From Imperialibacter roseus (lineage in GTDB: Bacteria; Bacteroidota; Bacteroidia; Cytophagales; Cyclobacteriaceae): DNA of 64,000 nt. The first letter of the stretch is position 1. Each line of letters begins with the position of its first letter. Location of the stretch: assembly GCF_032999765.1 (NCBI RefSeq), contig NZ_CP136051.1:2208417-2272416 (forward strand), given 5' to 3'. Below, one piece after another: positions 8,176 to 20,100 of this stretch. The notes below the pieces were generated by a model. It saw only the letters and a program-made list of their open reading frames with translations, had not been told where the DNA came from and did no database searches. The position numbers were made by a program, and so were the translations under genes.

Positions 8176-11100
8176 ATGAGAAAGTTATACTTCAACATTA
8201 GCCTGCTATTTTTTATTGGTTTTATTTTTCTCTCCTCATTCAGTATTAGAGCGCAGGCTCCCCTTTTTGTAAGTGCTGTGGTGGAGAACGCTTCGCCCTC
8301 CAACGTCGTGGTTACTTTTGATGATAACATGGTTGAAACTGATGGCGACGGCTGGTCCATTTCTGGGGTGTCGGGCTCGCCTACAATTAATTCTGTTTCT
8401 GCTAGTGGAGTCGATATTACCTTTACACTTTCCGGCCCGGTTGCTGAGGGAGATATTGTGACTATATCTTACGATGATGGCACTGGAGATGCCACAGACG
8501 ACGATCCAACGCCCTTAGCGAGCTTTGGGCCAAGTGGAGTAACAAACAACGTGGACGGAACAGGCCCGGCTTTTTCGAGCGCAGTTGTAGAGAATGCCGC
8601 ACCCGATGAGTTGAAGGTGAGCTTTGACGAGGCAGTTAATTTGACCGTGACAGACGGGTTTTCGATAAGTACGTCTTCATCAGGCGCAGTTATCACAGGA
8701 ATCGGTGGGGGTAATGGCACCACAGAAATCACTTTTACACTTGATATTCCGATTGAAGAGGGAGAGACTGTTACAGTTACTTTTGATGGACTTTCTGGTT
8801 CTCCGGATGCAGCAGATGGTATAGGCAATCCTGTTCAGGACTTTTCTGCTCAGGCCGTAACAAACAACGTGGATGGAACAGGCCCGGCTTTTTCGAGCGC
8901 AGTTGTAGAGAATGCCGCACCCGATGAGTTGAAGGTGAGCTTTGACGAGGCAGTTAATTTGACCGTGACAGACGGGTTTTCGATAAGTACGTCTTCATCA
9001 GGCGCAGTTATCACAGGAGTCGGTGGGGGTAATGGCACCACAGAAATCACTTTTACACTTGATATTCCGATTGAAGAGGGAGAGACTGTTACAGTTACTT
9101 TTGATGGACTTTCTGGTTCTCCGGATGCAGCAGATGGTATAGGCAATCCTGTTCAGGATTTTTCTACTCAGGCCGTAACAAACAACGTGGATGGAACAGG
9201 CCCGGCTTTTTCGAGCGCAGTTGTAGAGAATGCCGCACCCGATGAGTTGAAGGTGAGCTTTGACGAGGCAGTTAATTTGACCGTGACAGACGGGTTTTCG
9301 ATAAGTACGTCTTCATCAGGCGCAGTTATCACAGGAATCGGTGGGGGTAATGGCACCACAGAAATCACTTTTACACTTGATATTCCGATTGAAGAGGGAG
9401 AGACTGTTACAGTTACTTTTGATGGACTTTCTGGTTCTCCGGATGCAGCAGATGGTATCGGCAATCCTGTTCAGGACTTTTCTGCTCAGGCCGTAACAAA
9501 CAACGTGGATGGAACAGCTCCGATGTTTGATAATGCTGTAGTAGAGGATGCTGACCGAGACGCTCTGGTAGTAACCTTCGATGAATCCGTAGTGCTCACT
9601 GATGAGTCTGGGTTTTCTCTGAACTCTGATGGTTCGCCTGTTTCGATAACGGGCGTAAGTGGAAGCGGGACACTCGTTCTGACCTTTTCGCTGGATCGTG
9701 ATATTAACGCTGTAGAAGCATTGACCCTTGGCTATAATGACGCAGCCGGAGATGCTAGGGATGCTGGAGGAAATGCCCTGGTTACATTTGGAGTGCCCGA
9801 AAGTGTTACAAATAATGTTTTAAATTCTGCTCCCGTGCTGGATGCGGGTCAATCACCGGCGCTTTCAAATATTGACGAGGATGATCTAACAAGTGCTGGC
9901 AATACAATAGCTGAAATAATTGTTGATGGATCTATCACCGATCCTGAGGGGGCGGTCGAGGCAATAGCCGTGACCGTTGTAGATAATACTAATGGTGTAT
10001 GGCAGTATTCTTTAGATAATGGCGTATCGTGGAATCTATTCAGCGGAACCACTGGGTCGAGTGTTGACATTACCACCTCGGCAAGACTGCTGGACGGAAC
10101 TTTAGTTGGAGCTGGAACTCACAAGGTAAGATTTGTTCCAGATGCAGACTATAATGGTGATGCGATTTTTACTTTCAAGGCTTGGGATAGAACAGGGGCA
10201 GGTGTGGTGGGAGGCACGATCGATGCAACAACTGGAGGTGGGACGACAGCGTTTTCGACGTTGGATGATGTTGCCACTATAACTATCAACCCGATCAATG
10301 ATGCCCCAGCGTTAACAGGCACAGTGGCTTTCACAACTATTGATGAAGATGATATCAGTAATTCCGGTACATTAATTTCGTCATTGATAACCAGTTTTGC
10401 GGGAAACTACTCTGATTCAGATGCAGGTGCTTTGGAAGGTTTAGCCGTAACAGGAGTAAGCACTACCAATGGCACTTGGGAGTTTACACTTGACGGCATT
10501 GGGTGGACTTCCTTGGCCCCAACCGACGACACAAATGCTGTCTTGCTGGCGTCGGATGGAAACAATGCTATCCGATTTGTCCCGTCGGCTGATTACAATG
10601 GTTCAACCGGAAACACCATTAGTGTAAGGGCATGGGATCAGACTTCTGGCTCAGATGGTGGCACAACCAATGTAAGTGTCAATGGAGGCACAACCGCATT
10701 TAGCTCTGGCATTGCTGCCACAGCGAGTATTACAGTAAATGCCCTCAATGACGCTCCCACATTTAATGTGGCACTTGGGAACCAAAATGTAAACTCTGAT
10801 GCCGGGGCAGTTTCTCTGCCGTTATTTATTGATCCTGCAACACAAGTTGTAACCGGGCCTGCTGACGAAAATACGCAAACCTTAGATGATTTTACCGTAT
10901 CAATATTCAGCGACCCCAGTGGCGTTCTTGTACCTGCTTCTGCGGACATCGACAATTCAGGCACATTGACATATTCTGTTGTTAGTCAAAAACAAGGGGT
11001 GGCCACAATTAACGTGTACATAGTTGATGATGGCCCAACTGGCGGTGGAAACGTGAATACTTCCCAACTTTACCAGTTTACCATTACTGTAACCGATAAT

Positions 11101-14100
11101 CAGCCACCTGTCATTACTAGCCGGACGCCATCGAATGGGGCCTCTGGTCAGGCGGCCCGAAACACTATACAGTTTGTATTTAATGAACAGGTTACTGTCG
11201 GTACCGGGAATATCGAAATCAGAGACAACTCCAATACCAATCTGCTTACAAGCGTTTCGGTCACTGATGCGACCAAAGTTCAGTTGACTGGCGGGAATAC
11301 GGTCGATGTAACTTTTGATAATTACATGCTCAAGAATGGCAAAACCTACTATGTAATTATTGAAAATGGTACATTTTTAGACGTTAATAGCTCCAACTCA
11401 TTTGCCCTGACGAGTCCAACTGGATGGACTTTCACTATGTCAGCTGCAAACAGTTCAGCTCCAAACCTGCTGTACACAATTCCGGCGAATGGGACGCTTG
11501 ATGTAGGAGTGACGCAGGATATAATATTGGTGTTTGACGAGGTCATGCGTAAGAATGCTGGTGCAAGTAGCTATGTTTTTGTAGACAAGGAAACATCTTT
11601 GAGTGGCCCGGTCATAAGTAATGATGTAATTAGAATAAACCCTCGGGCTAATGATGATTCTGATTTTGGGCTAATTGATAATGCGACCACGGGGAGCAAT
11701 AGAGTGGTTATCAACCTTGACCAGAGTCCGGTAGTACTGACTAGCGGAGTAAATGGCACCCTGCCATTTACTTTTGACGAAAATTCGTTTTATAGTATAC
11801 AAGTTGACAATGATGCCTTTGAAGATATTCAAGATGATAATTCGCCTGCGATTCCGAAGTTTTATTTCAAAACAGTAGCTGATGGCACGCCACCAACACT
11901 CGCTGCTGTAAACGGAGGAGCCTCGCCAACCGAACCATTCCAGCCAGTCGATGGCGCTACGAGTGTGTCAGTTGCCACGCCAATAATCTATGCAACGTTC
12001 AATGAGCCTGTAGAAAAGGGAAGTGGGAACATTAAAATCTATGCGGATCTTAGCCCTTCAGATTTGCTTATTTCAGATGTGCCAATCGGCAACGGCGCCT
12101 TCACAGTGAGTGGTCGGCAGTTGGCTATTAACCTTTCTTCCCTTGGAGTTACCCTGTCTGGGGGAATTACTTACTATGTTAATATCGAGAACAGCGCAGT
12201 CAAAGATTTGTTTAATAACTCCTTTGCAGGTATATCCAATAGCACAACCTGGAATTTCACTACGGCCAGCGATGGGGTGGCACCAGTAGTTAGCACCCTG
12301 AGCCCAACTGACAATACTGCGGAGGTTGGCTTGAGTCCAACTTTGACCGTTACGTTTAGTGAGCCGGTCAAGAAGTTTGCCACGCCGGGCACCAAGTATT
12401 TAAGGATTTACTATGGAGCTAACGACAATTTGTTCGCACAGGTTGATGCGAATAGTGTGACAATTGATGCTAATCAAGCAACTTTTTCTGCCGGATCTGC
12501 ATTTCCGGGATTTACTGATTTTTATATCAAGATAGATAACGGGGCATTTTTTGATTACAGTACTCCAGCAAATAATTTTGCTGGAATATCCAGTAAGACA
12601 GTATGGAATTTTAAGACTACTGCTTCCGGCGATGTTACTCCTCCATTGGCTAATTTTGGTAGTGCCACACCGGCGGATGGCAGTACCATAATCACAAATA
12701 CACCTTCGTTTTCCATCAATTTTAATGAAGCGATAACGGAAGGTTCCGGAACGATTTCACTTTTCAATGCTGCTGGTGACGTTCTCACGGATTCCTGGGA
12801 TGTTCTTACAGACGTTAATGTTAGTGGGTCTACAGCGACATTTCAACTAAATATCCCTTCCCTTGCCTACGGTGACAGCTACTACATTCAATGGCCTGCT
12901 GGTACTTTTGAAGACCTGCTGGGTAATTCTGTCGCTGCCAATAGCAATAGCACAAATTGGAACTTTTCGGTGGCAAATTCTACGGTAGTAACGCCAGCTT
13001 CCGTGTTGCTTTGTTCAAATGGAGATTATTCAAGTATTGGTACTATTACTATTGCAGAAGGGTCTGCTGCGGGCTTTTCGGGTGGGGGAACGTACACTAT
13101 ATCTCTCCCTGTTGACTTTGAGTTTGACGTTACTTCGATACCAGATTTTACCGGGGGAACCTACATTGACATTTCAGCTCCAACCGTTGTTAGCTTGACG
13201 AAGAGCGCTTTTACGTTCAGTTATTCTGGATCAAACTCGGCGGCCAGTGATGTTATTAGCATCGATGGGCTTTTGGCTAAGTTTACTGGCATAGCAGACA
13301 TCACTACAGCTGCTTATCGGTCTGCCGGGACGGCGACTCAGACTGGGAATGCAGCAGCTGACTTGCAGAGTAATATTGACCTTCAGGGAGTAGCGGTGGC
13401 CAGCCCAAGTCTAACGTATGCGAGTTATACAGACTATTATGGAGAAAGCTTCACAAATGGTGAAATATATAATATTGTTAACGTAAACGTTTATGACGGC
13501 TATACTTTTAATGCGGTTGACCCGGTAGTGACTTTGAACGGCGCTAATTCTAACGTTCGTTGGTATTCCACTGAAGATTTGGCGACCGAAGTAACATCGC
13601 TTTACCAGAATGTTGCCCCTTCTATGGGAGACCTCGGTTTAGACGACGATGGAGATAGCGGCAACGGGTACTCTCCCAACAATCGTTTTGATTCAGAGTA
13701 TTGGTGGGGAACAAGTGTAGCGCATGATCCGTTTGGCATCCACACCTGGTGGGTAACCAACACAAACGCCAATGGCTGTGAAAGTGATCCCGTTAAGGTA
13801 AGGGTTGTTAGCTGGGAAATTTTTGGATACGGCCCGACTGCTTCCACTCAACTGGATGAAGATCAATATACCTACTATATTTATGATACACCGGCTAATC
13901 ATACTGTAACTTGGTCGGGCCCCGGTCTTGAGTCGCCGATTGCATTCGACAGTGAATATACCGTGTACGGCAGCTACAAGTGGATAAAATTTAGACCGTT
14001 GACAGCCGGATTGGGTGTTCACACTCTTACAGCGACTCTGAAGAATGTATTAACTGGCGAAACATATTCCAGAAATTTTCAGGTTACTGTACTTCCGTCA

Positions 14101-17100
14101 ACTTCGATTTTGACGTCGGGAGATACCGAGCCTTGTCCACCTATTTCGTTCGCCGGAACGGTAGTTAACGGAACGGACGATTATGAAATTAATATCTCTG
14201 ATTTAACTACGCCTAACTATATTTTTCACAAGGTTGAGGTATATAGCAATAATACGTCAACTATTTTATCATCATCCAATGTATATGCAGTTATTGGTAG
14301 TGGTGGTTCTGAAGTTCATATTCCGGCCGATGATATTTTCAATTCGCTCAATCAGCTAGGGGATTATTATGACCCAAATTTAGGAGCATATTCATCGGTA
14401 TATGGGAATATTACCAAGTGGCGAATTGACAAGACTGGGCTTACCTCGGGTTATTACCAAATAAGGAGATATGTCACTGATAAGGGAGACCTCGATCCTG
14501 AAGAGACCTTGATTAATCCATCTAAGATTTTTGGGTCTGAATGGATTTATTTAAACACGGCTCCGACGGTGTCTATCTCTAACCTTAGCACAGATAACTG
14601 TGAAAGTGATTCGCCGATAGACTTGGATGTTGTTGTTGATGGCATATCGTATTCAAATCCAACTGGCAAATTTTACTATCAGGTTCATAATGGTGTTGGG
14701 TTTGGGGCAGAGCAACTGCTTGATGGAGGTGGGGCCACACTTAACTTTGGAACCTTGGGTGCAGGCAGATACAATTTGGTATATGTGTCAAACTCAAGTG
14801 AGCAGGCCGGGACGGGTTGTATTGGCAAGAGTGCCGCAAAGGAGTTTTATATTTACCCCATTCCGGCACTGCCAAGTGTGCAAGCGGGTGCCTCCATTCT
14901 TAATCATGGTGGGTTAGTCAGTGGCGACTACTTGTTTGAGTATTGCAAAGGGGACGTTGTAGACGACGTGGTGGCGCCGCCATTGGGAACTGGATTCTAT
15001 ACTTGGTCGTCGGATCTTGCCGGCAACAATGAATTGGGAACCTCAAGTACGCTAGAAGCCACAACTATTTTTGGGGGAACAAATACCCCAAACACCACCA
15101 GTAGGACTTTTTATTTGCGGGAAACGAGCAGCAACGGGTGCGCCTCATTACCAAGGAAGTTTACAATCAATGTATATGATGTTCCTGGTACACCAATAGT
15201 GATAGAATCTGGCGGGGATCACATTTTTAATCAGGGGGGAGGCTCCTACCTGATTGAGTATTGTGATCTAGAAGATGTAGATGATATAGTTTTGGATGCT
15301 ACATTCCTTCAAACAGGCTTACCAGCAGGTAAGACGTCGTACTTCCAATGGTATGAAGATGATGGGTTTGGAAATGCTGACTATGGCAGCCCGCTGTTAG
15401 TTGGTAATATTTTGACACCAGGAGACATGGGATTAAATGCAACGGGTGGGAACTCAGGAGCGTCCAGCCAAATATTTCATGTCGTTCAGTACAATGATAG
15501 GGACAATACACCTGGTTTCGTAGGTTGTGCCAGTGCTGCTACCAAGGTGACTATAAGCGTTTTCACAACACCAACTGAACCTGTCGCTACGGCCGACAAT
15601 GGATTCAGAATTCAATATTATGCTGTTAAGAACTCCACATCGCTTACTGCCGATGGAGTGACTGGAATCAGCTTTCTTAACACACCGTCTGGAACGTCTG
15701 CGGTATACAGATGGTATCAGGACGATGGCACAGGAAGCGCACCGAGCTCTTTCATCAGCGAAAGCCCAATTCTTACTGTCAGCGATGCATCGCTGAACGG
15801 GCTGAACCTGGCAACACCAGGCACTTACTATTTCTGGGTAAGTCAGGCTACGAGCAAGAACTTTGTGTCATCCTTTCAAGGGTGTGAGAGTGATGCAGTT
15901 AGAGTCGCTATCACTATTTTTGATGCACCTACGACCCCGGCTCTTACCGGTTCGACTCAAACATCTTATAGTTATTGTACCGCAGATGACTACTCGAACG
16001 ATACATATACGATTGACGTTGCTGTTCCTCCTGGCTACCTGGGGTCGCAAGGAGCCCAGGAATACAGGTGGTATCGATCTGATGTCTCGGGAAATAAGAT
16101 CAATCTGAATCCAGTTTTCATTGGTGCCAACCCTACCGCCCAACAGCTTGGGATTACCGGGCTAAGCAGTACCCACACAAGGTATTACATGGCCACGAAT
16201 GTTACCGACATAATTGGTGTTAATGGCGACCAGTTTGCTGGAGGGGAAAGCGCTGGTGTGGTTATCGAGTTTAATTTTTTCAAAACACCGACAGCTATAG
16301 ATATTCCCGTTGCAGCAAGAACCTATTACTATTGTGAGGACGAAGTGGATGATACAACTATCACACTGCTTACGGCCAATAGCAGTACGAATGGTGTGAC
16401 GTTCAAGTGGTATTACGGAGATGACCTTGTTTATCAGGAAGTCGACGAAGATGCCAGTGCAGCCGCTGCCAGTACAGTAAATCCAATTTCTGATTTTGAA
16501 TTATCGCCAGGTGTGCCGGTAATTGACCCAACAGTCGACGGCGTATATGACTTTACTGTCACACAAACAGATGCTGGTTGCGAGAGCGCTATAACCTCAG
16601 CCTCAACCATTCGCATAAATATCTTCGCCAGACCAATTACACCAACTCCGTCTAATGCGAACCCAAGTGTCTGTTTGGGGCAGTTTGACACTCCTTTTGT
16701 TTTAGACGTGACAGGTAAGTTGCCAGGAGCTCAATTGAACTGGTATGATGCTGAAGGCACATTTCTAGCTAATACAGACACATATAGTCCAGATATTAAC
16801 CTTCCAGCAGGAAACTACACGTACAGAGTAACCCAGACGACTAATCGAATAGGTACTGATGGATCAGTTTTCCCAGGATGTGAATCAGAGTCAGCGGAAA
16901 TTACATATCAGGTATTTGACATTGGTGCTGCCCCCGAGGCGACAGGGCTTCTGGTAAATGGCCAGTACATATATGAGTATTGCGTTGGTGATGACATACT
17001 TGATATGGAAATTGTTGCCCCGGATCCTTCGATTACCTATCGGTGGTATAGTGATGAATCCCGTACCACCTTGGTTGGAGATAAGCCAGAATTGGCACCG

Positions 17101-20100
17101 CCTGGCGTCAATAATACCAAAGATTTTGACAGGACTTATTACGTCTTGAAGTCTAGCTCTGATAATGGATGCATTTCGGAGGTTACCGAGGTGCGAGTGA
17201 TAGTGAATGCGTTACCATCTCTAAGCTTCACTCAAAATAACATTGCAGGAAATATAGCTGTTTGCGTTAACGCAGCGCCGGTGGTGCTTAGTGCGCAAGA
17301 TGGTACGGGTACTTTCTTCGGAAATGGCGTAATCGATAATGGGGATGGCACTGCTACTTTTGACCCTCTTGGAGCTATAGACTCACTTGGCATAAGCGAC
17401 CCACAGCTACTTAAGGAGGCTGTGGTAGATACCATTTGGTTGGAACATACCAGCAGCCTTCAATTCGTTTCGGGAGAAGGATGCTACAATTCCGTTTTCA
17501 GGCTTATTACAATCAATCCTCTTCCAGAAGTGAACTTTTTCTCTGATGGTAATTTTGAGTTTGAAGACTACAACTTTACTATTTGCGTTAATGCCGGAAC
17601 TATTTCATTAATAGGCAACCCGAGCGGCGGGGTCTTCACTGGCCCTGGCATTACTGCAACTACTTCTGGAGCACGGTTTGACCCTCTTAGTGCCAGAACA
17701 GAAGACGGAGCGGGATTATATGGCCCCGCTACAACGTACACTATCAAGTATGAGTACACTAATCCGTCAACATTATGTTCAAACAGTGTAGAGAAACAAA
17801 TTACTGTTTTGCCCCAGCCTGAAATAGACTTTAGCATTAATGGCGGTTGCTCGGGAGAGCCTGTGGACTTTGGTGCGTTAGTTAGCAATGAAGTTGACTT
17901 GTCAGGGATTTCAACCCTGATATGGGATTTTGGAGACGAATCGGACAAATATGAATCTACTTCGTCAGCCGACAGGACGGTGACGCACGCTTTCAAAATC
18001 ACCCTTCCCAATGCAACTCAGCAAGATTTCCAGGTGAGTTTAACAGTAGTAAGTGTAGATGGCTGCTCAAGTACTTTCTCCAAAAGTGTATCGATAGGCT
18101 CCAGCCCAACTCCAAGATTTGCCTGGTCAGGAATTATTGAGAACCAACCCACAGTTTTTGAGATTGACGATCCAGGCATAAATATTCAGAATCTCGCAAA
18201 TGTGACTTTCCAGCTTTATAGCGGCGACGAATTGCTGTTTGTTGAGAGCAGAGATAGGAATCCTGCTCTGACCGACGCTGCAGCTCAGCGGGCCTATTTG
18301 CAAGGTAGCATCACAACAACTCTACCAAGTGGCGGCACTTACCGGGGGGTTCTGAGTTTGCGTTCAGTTAACCAGTGTTTCGTTTCTTTGGAAAGGGATG
18401 TTCAGATATTGGATGTTAAAACAGTTACGGCAGATCAACCCTATTTGGCTACTTTCGATTCAGGGCCAGACGGATGGTTCGCTGACAATACCTTTAATGA
18501 TGTGCCTTTGCTTCCTGGAGTGTCGAAATTTGAGTTGGCGTCACGTCCAAACTCCTGGGAGAATGCCGTGCCTGGCGGAAGCATCCTCAACGATGAAGGC
18601 CTGTCAAAAGGATGGGTAACGAACGCTGACGGAAATTACAACACTGAAGAAAAGTCATGGGTTTACAGTCCCGCTTTTGATATATCTGCCCTTCTTCGCC
18701 CAATGGTCAAATTCAATTTGATGTACGACTTTGATAGTAGAAAGGACGGAGTTGTTCTTCAGTACTCAACTGATAACGGTAAAACCTGGCCCACTTTAGG
18801 TCTCTACGACGGAGGAATTGACGAGGCGACTGGTATCAATTGGTATACCCTGGAGGGAATAGTGTCCGACCCAGGGGGCCAAGATGATCAGGGGGGTACC
18901 GATAGAGTTGGCTGGGCTGGTTCAACAGATGAACAAGGCATAAATTATTCAGAGGCAAGGCATAAGTTAGATGAAATTGCAGGGAACCGATCCTCTGTTA
19001 GATTTAGGTTTGCGCTCGGTTCAGACAACTCAGTCGATAGCAAAAGCGACAATCCATTGACTGATGAAGAGGGGTTTGCTTTTGATAATTTTTGGATAGG
19101 AGAAAGAAGTAAACTCGTTTTGTTGGAGAAATTTACGTCAACGACCAGCGAAACAAGCCGCTCAGTTGATGAAAAGATTAAGGGACTTTTGGAAAACCCC
19201 TCTATTAATAACAATGACGTGATAGTTCTTGATTATCACACAGAGTTTAAAAAGACGGCAAGCGATATTGATCCTTTTAATCAGGTGAATAAAGCTGACC
19301 CGGGAGCTAGGGTTCTTTTCTATGGAATCAACAGAGTACCTTTGTCAATAATAGCGGGCAATCTGTCAGAGGGCACTTTTAACGCAAGTACTACCTCCGA
19401 CGTTCCTTATTCGGAGTTAACATTGTCCAAATCTTCCTTGATTGATCCAGAGGTTGCTATTTCGATAGAACAATTGCCATCAGAAGCTAAAGTGCTTTCC
19501 CTAGCCGTTTCATATAGCAAGACGGGTCTTAGATTACCAGAGGATGCAGAGCATAGGCTTTATGTCGCGGTAATAGAACGAACTGAAGAATATCAAGGCA
19601 ATCTTTATTCTAATATTGTAAGAAAGATTCTACCTGATGGAAACGGAATTAGGGTCGAAAACCTACGGACTCTTGATGGAGTTCAGACTATAAATGTCAC
19701 GCCATGGGAAATAAGTGGAAAATTGGTAAAAGATCCTGAAGAGTTGTCGGTTGTCGCTTTTATACAAAGCAACAACAGCAAGCTGGTCTATCAATCTGCA
19801 ATACTCGACATCGTGGGCAAAGAAGCGAATGCCACCGGCGTCGACCTCCCGGGCGAAATAGCCTCATCCTACGCTCTGTACCCGAACCCGGCTAATACAG
19901 AAGTGGGTGTCAGGTTTGATAGTCAGCTGAACAATGACTTTGAATGGAGGCTGATTGATCAGGCGGGAGCTATAATTTCCAATGGCAGAGTGCAGAAGGG
20001 TAGTGAAGGGGTAACACTAGATACAAGGTCTGTGCCCAGTGGCATGTACTTTGTGATCATCAGCAACGAGAATGCGATGTTTGAGCCCAAGAAGCTGTTG

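Noticed and set aside
8469-9464. Three similar minus-strand ORFs of 98-119 codons within the giant gene
   Set aside because: They repeat every 318 bp because the sense repeat does. They are mirror frames of the adhesin repeats with no start signals or family likeness.
8551-9504. CRISPR-like or satellite array
   Set aside because: The repeat units are 318 bp, in frame, without unique spacers, and form part of one continuous protein.
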